Notes under the pieces: generated by a model
What the model saw: the letters and a program-made list of their open reading frames with translations, nothing else
Told to the model about the DNA's origin: nothing
Database searches by the model: none
Shown here: one piece after another, positions 1-8,094 of the stretch
Layout: the number at the start of each line of letters is the position of its first letter
How positions within the stretch are numbered: position 1 is the first letter of the stretch
Program-made: the position numbers and the translations under genes
Origin: an uncultured Clostridia bacterium
Lineage (GTDB): Bacteria > Bacillota_A > Clostridia > Oscillospirales > Ruminococcaceae
Reading direction: 5' to 3'
NCBI GenBank assembly: GCA_947169455.1
Contig: CAMVPV010000006.1
Span: forward strand, 1 to 12,299
DNA: 12,299 bases

Positions 1-3000
1 TATAGCGTTTCTTCGCCTGTTCGTCGATGTCGAGCGCCCTTATCTTCTCGATGAGATCGAGTATTGCGCGGACATTCATCGTGCCGAGATTCTTGCACAT
101 CTCTTCGACCTGCTTGCTCTCGACCTCGCGTATGCGTCCCTGTACCTTGTTGATGTTGCGGTTCTTGAGATCGGAGGGGCAGCCGTTACCGTAGCTGTCG
201 ATCTTCTTCATGACCTCAAGCAGCTGCGGTTTGTCCATGTTCGCGATATTCGCTGTGAGCCCCGAGAGGTACTTCACATGGATATCCTCCGCCTTCTGCT
301 TCAGCTTCTTGATATACGGGAACGCGTTCTCCTGCGAGTAGCCCTCGTCCTCGATCGTATTGAGCGCGGCGGTCACCTGCTCGATGGTCATATTCGGGAT
401 ATCTGTGCAGAGCTTTTCGAGCGCCTGCTTTTCGAGCGTATCGAAGCGGTTCTCTATCAGCTTGATCGTAGCCTGATACTTGTCGCTGTCCATTGTGGGC
501 TTGCGCTTTTCGAGCTCGGTGCGGAAGGTCTCGAGTTCCTTTTCACCCATCTTGTCGATGGAGGACATCATCCTGTCGAATTCTTCCTTATCCAGCTTCT
601 TCAGGCGGGTATCTATCTGATCGATATAGCTCTTTCCGGCTGCAAGATATTCCGGTGTCTCGGTGATCTTGTGCTTTACCGAGAGCAGTGCTTCCTTGTC
701 GGAAGTCGCGATATTCTTGCAGAGTGCCTGGAGCTCGGTCTTTATGAGCGATTCCTCACGCTGTTCTATCTGAGCGATATACTTTGCGGAAAGCTCCTTG
801 TCGAAGGTATCTCCGGCGAGCGCTTCCTTCAGCTTGGAGAGCTCCGTTCGCGGCATGGACGGGATATTCTTGCAGAGGTTCTCGAGCTCCTTCTTCATCA
901 GCTCGATCTCCCTTGCACGTATCTTCTCCATGAACTCCGCGGATGTGGTATCTGCATACTTTGCCTTGATGTCGGCGGAAAGCTTTTCAAGCTTATCCTT
1001 GTCCATACTGCCGAGATCCTTGCACATTTCGGCGATCTCAGACTTGTCGATCTCAACATTGCGCTCCTTGATCTTCTCAAAGAACTGTGCTGTATATTCC
1101 TTGTCGAAGCGTTCCTCGGAAAGCTTTTTGGAAAGCTCCTCAAGTGCGGCGCGGTCCATGCCGGGGATTCCCTTTGCGAGCTCAGCAGCCTCGGCGTTGT
1201 CAAGTTCCTTTATGCGCATCCTTATGCGTTCAAAGTAACCGGCAGTATAATCCTTGTTGAACTTCTCATCGGACAGCTTCTTCTCGATCTCGGCGAGCTT
1301 ATTCTTGTCGGCGTCAGCGATATCCTTTGCTATCTCGGCGATCTCTGCCTTTTCGAGAACATCGCGGCGTTCCTTGATCTTCTTGAAGTATTCCGCAGTA
1401 TAATCCTTGTTGAATTTCTCATCGGATATCTTCTTTTCGATCTCGCTGAGCGCATTTGCGTCTGCCTCTGCGATACCCTTGCATATCCCGGCGATCTCTG
1501 CCTTTTCAAGCGCTATCCTGCGCTCCTTTATCATCGCGGTATATTTATCGGTGATATCTGCGCCGTAGCCGCTCGAAGCGATATCCTTCCCAATGGCTGT
1601 GAGTGCTGCTTCGTCCATTTCAGGTATCTTGTCACAGCGTGCGGTGAATTCTTCAAGCGCGATAGCCTTTTCGCGGTCGGCTATCATTATAACGAACGGA
1701 TCGGTGAGAGCAGTGTCGTACTTGCCCTCGTTGATTATGCCGCGCAGCTTTGCTATGCGTTCCTTATCGGCAGATGCGATGCTGGAGAACAGCGCATTGA
1801 CCTCACGGCGGTCGTAATCACGCTCGAAGGTCTTTATCCTGCTGACATAACCGTCCGCGATGCGCGAGCCGTTGGCAGCCTCGGCCACCTTTGCGAGCAG
1901 TCCCGTGAGCTGCTCCTTGTTCATCTTGTCCATGCCCTCGCATACCGCATCGAGCTTTTTGCGGATAAGACCGTCCTTGGCGGAATTTGCCCTGCGCAGG
2001 AAATGCTTTTTCAGCATAGGAGCATAACTGCCGGCATCGGTCTCCTTGATGAGAGCGTCTATCTCGCTTTCCGACTTTGCGGCGAGATCCTTATACTTCG
2101 CGAGGAGCTCATCTGCCTGCGCGGAAACTATCCTGTTTTCAATATTCTTCACGAACGGCTTTGCTACCGTATCATCAAACCCGCCGTCTTCGATCTTCTT
2201 TTTAAGTGCGGATGCTTCATCCGCCTTCATGAGCGGCAGCCCCATGCAGAGCTGTTTCAGCGCATTTTCCTCGCAGTCGTTCAGCGCCAGCTTGACCTTG
2301 AGCAGATATTTGCCCTTGGTCTTGTCGTCGGCGGTGGTATCAAGGATATACTTGCGGAGCTTTTTAAGTTCATCCTCATTGAGGGCGGTCATGTCGGCGC
2401 AGAGCTTGTTGAGTTCAAGCTCGTTCTTCATCGCCTTTTCCATATCTCCGACATTATCGAACACAGTACCGTTGTATGTCCTGTCCGCCTTGTCGAGCGT
2501 ATCTATATGCTCCCTGAGTTCCTTGACGCAGGCGCAGTCCGGCAGATGATATCTCTTTGCGGCGGTCTCGAGATCACTGAGTGCGAGCTTCGCCTCTGCT
2601 ATGCCGCAGGTGAATTTGCCGTCGTCTCCGCGGAGCTCTGCAAGGTAGGACGAAGAAAGATGTTCATTTACGGTGTCGTCGCTGACCTCAGCCACCTCGC
2701 CGAACCAGAATTCCTCGATGCTGTCAACAGCGTCTTTGTCATCTGCTGAAAGCGAACGCATTATCCTGAATATCTCCCTGTCGGCGGGCTTCTCCGAAAC
2801 TGCCTCTGCGCAGAGCCTGCAAAGCTCGGTCTTGTCGGCATCGGAAAGCTCTATCGACTTCAGTTTGCCGAAATAGATGCTGTCCTCGGGGACCTTATTT
2901 TCAAATCCGCAGGAATTTTTCTTTTCATAGGCGTTCATGAACGCTTTTCTTGCAGCGGCGATCTCATCCTCTTCGGTGTGTTCTCCGGGAAATCCCGCAA

Positions 3001-3829
3001 GCGCAGGCGTGAAATGATCGTTCCTGAACTCGGCTGCGTTCATCTCGATATTGTTCTTTTTGAGCGCTGCGATCATATATTTGAGCACATAGCCGCTCAC
3101 GGTCATATTGAAACCGAGGGACTTTATCAGCGGCATATACTTGTCTATCTGTGCCTTCAGACCGGTGCAGTCATCGAGTGCCTTTTCCGCAGTGACTCTC
3201 CTTGCGGTATTTTTCGGAACATCCGCAGATATGCCGAACACGGGCATATTTATCTCACCGATATCAGCGATAACGGGGAAATTGGCGATCTTGTCATCGA
3301 TATATGCCTGAAGAGACTGCTGTATCTTGTCAAAGTCGATGATAACGGGGTTTTCGGGAGTACCCTTCTGCCAGAAATCGGGATTGATGCACTTCTTTAT
3401 CCTCAGCTTCTGGTTGGTGAGAGGAGTTACAGGCGCGTAGGGTTTGTTATGCTCGCGCATATATTGTTCGCTGACGAGCAGCGTATCATGCTGACCGTCG
3501 ATCATCCAGTCGTGAACGAGGTAATATTCCTCGAACAGAAGGTCGGAAAGGAAGATATGTTCGTTCACAGAGGCTATCTCGCGTGCTTCCTTCAGATTAA
3601 AGGGACGCCAGTTCGTGCTTCCGTCCTCGGACATGAGCATCATATCAAATAAGCGGCATATAGTTGCGTCGTTTCTTTTTGCCTCCTCATCATTGCAGGG
3701 CGCAAAAATGAGATCCTTGACAAAAGGGTGACACACCAACTGCCCGTCAGAGAGATAACGCTCTATGTAGCGCTGTGAAAATGTACTGCATTTCTCCCTG
3801 TAAGCTTCATAGCTGTTGATAATTTCCAT
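1..3829 (-). CDS. Very large helical tandem-repeat protein of unknown function, partial (C-terminus outside window)
   Basis: An uninterrupted minus-strand frame of 1,276 complete codons runs from the ATG at 3829 off the left edge. An in-frame TAA lies nine codons upstream of that ATG, which fixes the start region. There is no signal peptide or membrane segment in the visible part, so it is probably cytosolic. Residues 1-471 are unique sequence and hold no nucleotide-binding or catalytic motif that I recognise. From about residue 472 (ELNKLC) to the edge there are at least 16 tandem units of 48-53 residues, most of them exactly 51. They follow a loose pattern: LCK-x-I-x-x-MDK near the start, F-x-K-x-(Y/F)TA-x-(Y/F) in the middle and I-x-x-R-x-x-x-LEK at the end, with a recurrent Cys in about half the units. 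They are rich in Lys, Glu, Asp and Ala and are almost certainly helical, perhaps a solenoid or coiled rod. Residue counts of the N-terminal part and the repeats agree with the nucleotide coordinates, so I see no frameshift. The gene has its own perfect promoter. A scaffold or structural role is only a guess. Confidence 0.9.
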   Translation of the reverse strand, partial: MEIINSYEAYREKCSTFSQRYIERYLSDGQLVCHPFVKDLIFAPCNDEEAKRNDATICRLFDMMLMSEDGSTNWRPFNLKEAREIASVNEHIFLSDLLFEEYYLVHDWMIDGQHDTLLVSEQYMREHNKPYAPVTPLTNQKLRIKKCINPDFWQKGTPENPVIIDFDKIQQSLQAYIDDKIANFPVIADIGEINMPVFGISADVPKNTARRVTAEKALDDCTGLKAQIDKYMPLIKSLGFNMTVSGYVLKYMIAALKKNNIEMNAAEFRNDHFTPALAGFPGEHTEEDEIAAARKAFMNAYEKKNSCGFENKVPEDSIYFGKLKSIELSDADKTELCRLCAEAVSEKPADREIFRIMRSLSADDKDAVDSIEEFWFGEVAEVSDDTVNEHLSSSYLAELRGDDGKFTCGIAEAKLALSDLETAAKRYHLPDCACVKELREHIDTLDKADRTYNGTVFDNVGDMEKAMKNELELNKLCADMTALNEDELKKLRKYILDTTADDKTKGKYLLKVKLALNDCEENALKQLCMGLPLMKADEASALKKKIEDGGFDDTVAKPFVKNIENRIVSAQADELLAKYKDLAAKSESEIDALIKETDAGSYAPMLKKHFLRRANSAKDGLIRKKLDAVCEGMDKMNKEQLTGLLAKVAEAANGSRIADGYVSRIKTFERDYDRREVNALFSSIASADKERIAKLRGIINEGKYDTALTDPFVIMIADREKAIALEEFTARCDKIPEMDEAALTAIGKDIASSGYGADITDKYTAMIKERRIALEKAEIAGICKGIAEADANALSEIEKKISDEKFNKDYTAEYFKKIKERRDVLEKAEIAEIAKDIADADKNKLAEIEKKLSDEKFNKDYTAGYFERIRMRIKELDNAEAAELAKGIPGMDRAALEELSKKLSEERFDKEYTAQFFEKIKERNVEIDKSEIAEMCKDLGSMDKDKLEKLSADIKAKYADTTSAEFMEKIRAREIELMKKELENLCKNIPSMPRTELSKLKEALAGDTFDKELSAKYIAQIEQREESLIKTELQALCKNIATSDKEALLSVKHKITETPEYLAAGKSYIDQIDTRLKKLDKEEFDRMMSSIDKMGEKELETFRTELEKRKPTMDSDKYQATIKLIENRFDTLEKQALEKLCTDIPNMTIEQVTAALNTIEDEGYSQENAFPYIKKLKQKAEDIHVKYLSGLTANIANMDKPQLLEVMKKIDSYGNGCPSDLKNRNINKVQGRIREVESKQVEEMCKNLGTMNVRAILDLIEKIRALDIDEQAKKRY
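472..2416 (-). repeat. Tandem ~153-bp coding repeats (51-residue units) inside the large repeat protein
   Basis: The units encode residues 472 onward and continue to the left edge. The box given here covers the earliest 13 or so of the 16 visible units. The 153-bp period is visible directly in the DNA: the plus-strand string gcagtataatccttgttga occurs at 1242 and again at 1395, exactly 153 bp apart, and a diverged copy (gctgtatattccttgtcga) begins at 1089, another 153 bp away. The units covering residues 777-827, 828-878 and 879-929 are the most alike. Units nearer the N-terminus (residues 472-723) are more diverged and vary between 48 and 53 residues. Confidence 0.8.
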
Positions 3830-3841
3830 GCGATCATTCAG

Positions 3842-3849
3842 TCCTTTCT
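3842..3849 (-). promoter_or_regulatory. Ribosome binding site for the large repeat protein
   Basis: AGAAAGGA on the minus strand is the only Shine-Dalgarno-like sequence upstream of the ATG at 3829. It lies 12 nt from that ATG, which is rather far. It is only 4 nt from an out-of-frame ATG at 3837, which opens a 24-codon frame ending in TAG near 3763. The long frame is clearly the real gene, but its initiation context is unusual. Confidence 0.5.
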
Positions 3850-3914
3850 GATCATTTAGATATTCCGCGGCTGACACCGGCATACAAAAGATCACACCGC
3901 ATATATTCACTATA

Positions 3915-3943
3915 ATTATATCAAAATATATGAGCTATGTCAA
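3915..3943 (-). promoter_or_regulatory. Perfect-consensus sigma-A promoter for the large repeat protein
   Basis: On the minus strand TTGACA (3943-3938) is followed by a 17-bp spacer and TATAAT (3920-3915), an exact match to the housekeeping consensus in both hexamers and in spacing. Transcription should start near 3908, which gives a leader of about 80 nt before the ATG at 3829. The flanking DNA is strongly AT-rich, including poly-A and poly-T tracts upstream of the -35 that could act as an UP element. I see no obvious operator palindrome over the promoter, which suggests high, largely unregulated expression. Confidence 0.85.
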
Positions 3944-4054
3944 CATTTTTTTGAAAGTTGTAAACGGCAATATTGTATAAATATAACATATTTTTTTTGT
4001 AAAGTTTGAAGTAATATCCTGCCGGGCGCATGAACAGGAAGTTCACGATGGCAC

Positions 4055-4084
4055 AAAAAATGCCGCAGGATAGACCCTGCGGCA
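4055..4084 (-). terminator. Rho-independent terminator of the sugar transporter operon
   Basis: TGCCGCAGG (4061-4069) and CCTGCGGCA (4076-4084) form a perfect 9-bp GC-rich stem with a 6-nt loop. On the minus strand the stem is followed by six T residues (complement of 4055-4060). It begins 19 bp after the stop codon of the second permease and separates the operon from the promoter of the large repeat protein. Confidence 0.9.
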
Positions 4085-4103
4085 AATATCATTGCTTTTT
4101 GCA

Positions 4104-5072
4104 TTATTCTTTTACGCCGCCGATGGTAAGTCCGGCAACGAAGTATCTCTGAAGGAAAGGATAGAGGCAGATTATGGGAAGTGATGTTATAACAGTAGCT
4201 GCGGCTCTTACCGAAGTCGGAGTTACCTGTCCGCCGCCTGCTTCCTTCATGACCTCCGCATTGGTATTGTTGTTCGTTACGGAGGAAAGCAGCTTCATGA
4301 GCTCATACTGGAGCGTGGTGAGATTATCGCTCATTCTGTTGTAGAGCATGGCATCGAACCACGAGTTCCACTGATATACCGCCTGGAAGAGCGATACCGT
4401 TGCGATAACGGGGAGACACAGCGGGAGAACGATCATAAAGAATATAGTGAAGTGACCTGCACCGTCCATCTCTGCGGATTCACAGAGGCTGTCCGGCAGT
4501 CCGTTCATGTATGTGCGGAGTACAAGCATATTGAATGCGCTGACCATTCCCGGTATGATATATACCCAGAAGCTGTTAGTAAGTCCGAGTGCCTTGAACA
4601 CGAGGAATGTCGGGATAAGACCGCCGGACACGTACATTGTGATTACGTAGAGCAGCGAGAGCTGTCTCTTGAGGATGAAATCCTTGCGGCTGAGGACGTA
4701 TGCGAGCAGGGCGGTAACAAGTGTGGAAGATACTGTTCCGATGACTGTTCTGAGGACAGTTATCTTCGCTGCTGTTGCCATGGACTGCTTCTGGATAACT
4801 GTGGTGTAGTTGTTCCAGGTGAACATTCTCGGCCAGAGGTATATCCCTCCTCTGAGGGCATCGGTACCGTCGTTGAACGATATCGCCACCATGTTGAGCA
4901 GAGGATAGAGAGTAACTATCACCGAAAGAACGAGGATTATCGTATTGATGACATCAAAAATGATATCTCCCCTGGTGCGTCTGCTGAATGCGCCGCCCGT
5001 CTTGGGATCGTCAGCGCCTTTTTTAGTGGCTTTGCCGAGTGCCGTTGCCTGAAAACCTGACATATTTGGCAT
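4104..5072 (-). CDS. ytcP: Carbohydrate ABC transporter permease, YtcP/CUT1 type (second permease)
   Basis: This 322-residue inner-membrane subunit forms half of the channel of a CUT1-family sugar importer (MalG-type role). A charged cytoplasmic N-terminus of about 38 residues precedes about six hydrophobic helices, roughly at 39-65, 105-128, 138-160, 165-187, 208-232 and 289-310. The cytoplasmic EAA loop that docks the ATPase is recognisable as ESAEMDGAG at residues 198-206, followed by LP at 216-217. The C-terminus, with GLTIGGVKE, is typical of this permease group. The ATG at 5072 follows a G-rich ribosome binding site (GGGGGG, 5079-5084) at 6 nt. The gene starts 15 bp after the stop of the upstream permease, so the two are co-transcribed. 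The substrate cannot be read from the sequence; complex plant oligosaccharides are typical for this subfamily and fit the neighbouring arabinofuranosidase. Confidence 0.93.
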   Translation of the reverse strand: MPNMSGFQATALGKATKKGADDPKTGGAFSRRTRGDIIFDVINTIILVLSVIVTLYPLLNMVAISFNDGTDALRGGIYLWPRMFTWNNYTTVIQKQSMATAAKITVLRTVIGTVSSTLVTALLAYVLSRKDFILKRQLSLLYVITMYVSGGLIPTFLVFKALGLTNSFWVYIIPGMVSAFNMLVLRTYMNGLPDSLCESAEMDGAGHFTIFFMIVLPLCLPVIATVSLFQAVYQWNSWFDAMLYNRMSDNLTTLQYELMKLLSSVTNNNTNAEVMKEAGGGQVTPTSVRAAATVITSLPIICLYPFLQRYFVAGLTIGGVKE

Positions 5073-5087
5073 AGCTGACCCCCCTTA

Positions 5088-6011
5088 TCAATACAGACTC
5101 TCTTCGCCCATAGCCTTTGCGGAGGTATTTGCAATGACTATGAGGATGATACTTACAAGGCTCTTGAAGATACCTGCTGCGGTACCGACTGAGTAGTTGC
5201 CCTGTCCGATACCGTACTTGAGGACATAGATATCGATCGTCTGGGATACGCTCTGTACAAGACCGTTGCCGAGCAGGTACTGGAGCTCGAAGCCTGCGTT
5301 GAGCACGCTTCCTATGCTCATGATGAGAAGGATCATGATCGTAGGCTTGAGTCCGGGGAGCGTGATGTGCCAGATCTTGGAAAGTCTTCCGGCGCCGTCG
5401 ATGGATGCCGCCTCGTAGAGGTCGGGATTTATCGCGGTTATTGCCGCGAGGTAGATGATACTGTTCCAGCCCGTCTCCTTCCAGAGGTTCGAGCAGGCAA
5501 CTATCGTCCAGAAATATTTGGGCTCTGCGAGCCAGTTTATCTTTTCATGGATTATGCCCGCTCCGACGAGGAACTGATTGAGCATACCGTTTTCCATAGA
5601 GAGGACATCGTAAACGATACCTGTTACGATGATCATCGAAAGGAAGTGAGGAAGATAGGATATGGTCTGTATCAGCTTCTTGCCGAGGAGGTTCCAGAAT
5701 TCGCTGAGAAGGATAGCAAAAAGGATGGCGCATACCGTTCCCGTTACCATGTTGATAATACCCATTGCGATAGTATTTCGGATAACACGCGGGAATACAT
5801 CGTTTGCGAAAAGGAACTGGAACTGCTGAAGCCCTACGAACTTGGAATGGAACAGACCGTCCTTGGGCTTATACTTCTGGAATGCCATTACCCAGCCTAC
5901 CAGCGGGATATAGCAGAAAATGATAACATAGATTATAAACGGTACTGACATAAGGAGAAGGACCTTCTGGTTCTTCACCTTTTTGATAAATGGGGAGTCC
6001 TTTTTGCCCAT
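5088..6011 (-). CDS. lplB: Carbohydrate ABC transporter permease, LplB/CUT1 type (first permease)
   Basis: This 307-residue inner-membrane subunit pairs with the YtcP-type protein encoded next to it. Hydrophobic helices lie roughly at residues 18-41, 78-104, 115-136, 166-190, 223-245 and 277-297. The EAA loop is clear: EAASIDGAG at residues 200-208, with the conserved LPG at 218-220. The short basic N-terminus (MGKKDSPFIKKVK) and the early helix resemble LplB proteins of Firmicutes. The ATG at 6011 is supported by GGAGG at 6021-6025, 9 nt upstream. It is the second gene of the operon, about 106 bp behind the binding protein. The gap carries a stem-loop that may reduce its expression relative to the binding protein. 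No ATP-binding subunit is encoded in the window, as is common for transporters that share a multi-operon MsmK/MsmX-type ATPase. Confidence 0.94.
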   Translation of the reverse strand: MGKKDSPFIKKVKNQKVLLLMSVPFIIYVIIFCYIPLVGWVMAFQKYKPKDGLFHSKFVGLQQFQFLFANDVFPRVIRNTIAMGIINMVTGTVCAILFAILLSEFWNLLGKKLIQTISYLPHFLSMIIVTGIVYDVLSMENGMLNQFLVGAGIIHEKINWLAEPKYFWTIVACSNLWKETGWNSIIYLAAITAINPDLYEAASIDGAGRLSKIWHITLPGLKPTIMILLIMSIGSVLNAGFELQYLLGNGLVQSVSQTIDIYVLKYGIGQGNYSVGTAAGIFKSLVSIILIVIANTSAKAMGEESLY

Positions 6012-6047
6012 TCCAGGATACCTCCGTCTAAATTAATTGCGACTGCA

Positions 6048-6075
6048 CATCCGGAACGCCGAAGCGCCCCGGATG
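6048..6075 (-). other. Intergenic stem-loop between binding-protein and permease genes
   Basis: CATCCGG (6048-6054) pairs perfectly with CCGGATG (6069-6075), and an inner CGC/GCG pairing closes a CGAA tetraloop. No T-run follows on the minus strand, so it is not a typical intrinsic terminator. It sits 42 bp after the binding-protein stop codon. In malE-malF-type operons such hairpins protect the upstream mRNA and raise binding-protein levels over permease levels; the same role is inferred here. Confidence 0.55.
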
Positions 6076-6117
6076 CCGCCGCATCATCTTACGTTATTAT
6101 ACTCTTTCGGAAGCTTA

Positions 6118-7932
6118 TCAGCCTTTGCCTTCTGCAACATCGATTCTTCTCTGGATCTCTGCGTTGATAGCATCGAGGAATACGGGGATATCGCATCTGT
6201 CGTTGTAAACGCCGAGATATTCTTCCCATGCAGCCTCGAAGTCGTCAGCCATGCAGACCTTCGGGAGGTATTCATGCTTAACTTCTGCCATATTTACCCA
6301 TACAACGCCCCAAGGAGTATCAGTTGTGAAGTTGTTGGAATAAGACCACATAGGATACCAGGGAGCATTTGTGCCGGACTTGTTGAGGAACTGAACGTAT
6401 GTCTGCTTGCCGTAAGCGTCGAAGCACTTCTTAACGGGTTCAGAGAGGGAATCATAGAATTCCTTCGGCTGATAGTTAGGAGCAGCAGCGTTGATGCCGT
6501 CGTGATCCATACCGCCGTAGTTCGGGAAGTAGCTGTAAGAGCAGAGGTTTGCGTTGATGTAAGCCTGGTCGTTAGCGTTTGCTCTCATCTCATCTGTACG
6601 ATAGAAGAGACCGTCATCGCCTACGAGGTAATCCTGACCTTCGATACCCCAGTTACGTATTGTAAGGATCTCGGGAGAGAGGAGGTCGTCGATGAACTTC
6701 ATAGCAGCGGGGATATCATCGCAGCTGTTTGTGATGGAGATACCGTTGGAAACGTCGAGAGCAGCGTCGCTGTGATAGTGCTCTTCGATGCCCTTGTCGA
6801 TAACGATACCGAGAGGAATGTATGTGCAGTCATCAAGACCCTGCTGCTTGATGGAGAGCTCAGCATTCTGGAAATCCCAGTACTGATCGACCATACCGCA
6901 TACACGGCCTGTCGAGAGCTTGGAGATGTATGTATCGTAGTTCATTGTGAAGGTCTCGGGGTCAACAGTACCCTTCTTGTACTCTTCATTGAGCTTCTGG
7001 AAGTATCTCTTTGCTGTGGGAGTTGTGTTGTAGTCGATAGCCTGATGTGTTTCTCTGTCAACTATAACGCATCCGTCGTTAGGATAACCGTCGAGGAAGA
7101 AAGGAGCGTTCTCAAGGCAGAAATATCTCCAGTCATCGCAGAGGATCTCATAGCCGATATTCGGTGTGCCGTCTTCCATTGTGGGGTTAGCCTCGAGGAA
7201 GCGGTCGATAACGTCGAAATATTCATCGAGTGTGGTTATCTCGGGATAGCCTGCCCACTCAAGTACTCTTACCTGGATCCAGAATGCCTCATCGTTGTGG
7301 ACTGTATTTGTATCATACATCCAGCGGTTGCCGAACTGAGGAATGAGATAGATGTGGCCGTCCTCACTTCTGATGGAGTTCCACTGTTCCTCGCTCCAGA
7401 AGGACTTGAGGTTCGGATAGTCATCCCAGTATTCATCTATTGCAACGAGGTCGCCGGCATCTATCATCTGCTGTGTACCTGTGGAAGCTGTGATGAAGTC
7501 AGGATATTCACCGCCGGCGATCATAACGCCGATAGCCTCGTCAGCTGTCTGACCGGTGAGCCATGTGTCCTTGCATCTTGCGCCGATCTTGGAAGCGATG
7601 AGTTCCTGTGCAACGTTGCCGTCATCGATCTCATTGCCGGGTACAGCGTGGAAAGCTGTGAACTGCTTGATCTCACCGGAAGCAGCGGGAGCAGCATCTC
7701 CGCCGTCAGCGGGAGCTTCAGTATCAGCGGGCTTATCTGCATTGCCTGCATCTGCGTTCCCTGCATCCGAATTGCCTGCGTCAGCCTTAGCGCCGTCGTC
7801 AGCCTTTGCAGCTGTTGTAGCAGCGGGAGTATCTCCGCCGCCTGAGCCTGAGCCTGTGTCGCCGCAGCCTGCCATGCCAGCCATCATAAGAACTGCTACT
7901 GACAGAGCGGCAATTGATTTGATCTTTTTCAT
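6118..7932 (-). CDS. Extracellular sugar-binding lipoprotein of a CUT1 ABC transporter (LplA-like)
   Basis: This 604-residue protein captures sugar outside the membrane and delivers it to the two permeases encoded next in the operon. The N-terminus is a lipoprotein signal peptide: MKKIK, a hydrophobic stretch to about residue 18, and a lipobox MAGC ending at Cys23, the expected lipidation site. A disordered linker of about 60 residues follows (about 24-86), rich in Gly, Ala and Asp and containing three DAGN repeats at 5-residue spacing (residues 51-64). The rest has the aromatic-rich make-up of the large family-1 solute-binding proteins found with LplB/YtcP permeases. The ATG at 7932 has GGAGGG (7939-7944) 6 nt upstream. 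It is the first gene of the operon, behind a good promoter. The ligand is not evident; arabino-oligosaccharide is a guess from the nearby GH51 gene. Confidence 0.93.
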   Translation of the reverse strand: MKKIKSIAALSVAVLMMAGMAGCGDTGSGSGGGDTPAATTAAKADDGAKADAGNSDAGNADAGNADKPADTEAPADGGDAAPAASGEIKQFTAFHAVPGNEIDDGNVAQELIASKIGARCKDTWLTGQTADEAIGVMIAGGEYPDFITASTGTQQMIDAGDLVAIDEYWDDYPNLKSFWSEEQWNSIRSEDGHIYLIPQFGNRWMYDTNTVHNDEAFWIQVRVLEWAGYPEITTLDEYFDVIDRFLEANPTMEDGTPNIGYEILCDDWRYFCLENAPFFLDGYPNDGCVIVDRETHQAIDYNTTPTAKRYFQKLNEEYKKGTVDPETFTMNYDTYISKLSTGRVCGMVDQYWDFQNAELSIKQQGLDDCTYIPLGIVIDKGIEEHYHSDAALDVSNGISITNSCDDIPAAMKFIDDLLSPEILTIRNWGIEGQDYLVGDDGLFYRTDEMRANANDQAYINANLCSYSYFPNYGGMDHDGINAAAPNYQPKEFYDSLSEPVKKCFDAYGKQTYVQFLNKSGTNAPWYPMWSYSNNFTTDTPWGVVWVNMAEVKHEYLPKVCMADDFEAAWEEYLGVYNDRCDIPVFLDAINAEIQRRIDVAEGKG

Positions 7933-7938
7933 TGTTTA

Positions 7939-7944
7939 CCCTCC
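7939..7944 (-). promoter_or_regulatory. Ribosome binding site of the binding-protein gene
   Basis: GGAGGG on the minus strand lies 6 nt before the ATG at 7932, near-ideal spacing, which fixes that start. Confidence 0.85.
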
Positions 7945-8008
7945 ATTATGAATTAAAAATTGATTTAGGATTGTCAATACTAATTCACCTGAATTTCTTC
8001 CTATTGTT

Positions 8009-8037
8009 ATAATATCATTAAAATTTTGTTTTGTAAA
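8009..8037 (-). promoter_or_regulatory. Sigma-A promoter of the sugar transporter operon
   Basis: On the minus strand TTTACA (8037-8032) is separated by exactly 17 bp from TATTAT (8014-8009). Each hexamer has one mismatch to consensus. Transcription would start near 8002 and give a leader of about 70 nt before the binding-protein ATG. The flanks are AT-rich. The imperfect hexamers fit a promoter needing an activator, and a phased direct repeat lies 58-76 bp upstream of the -35. Confidence 0.65.
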
Positions 8038-8094
8038 TAGCAATAAACAATCATAGCAAAAATTGAAAAAAAGCCCCACTCTTTTAGCAAATTT

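Noticed and set aside
472..2416. 153-bp repeats as a CRISPR array or non-coding satellite
   Set aside because: The repeats keep frame and vary at the amino-acid level as helical protein units; there are no short identical repeats with unique spacers.
278..2749. 823-codon plus-strand open frame
   Set aside because: It is antisense to the large repeat protein. Its product is an improbable string of Leu, Cys, Ile and Phe that mirrors the Lys/Glu-rich codons of the other strand. The minus strand has repeats, a promoter and a continuous frame.
6037..7845. 602-codon plus-strand open frame
   Set aside because: Antisense shadow of the sugar-binding lipoprotein gene; Val/Cys/Ile-rich product without domain features, while the minus strand has a lipobox and ribosome binding site.
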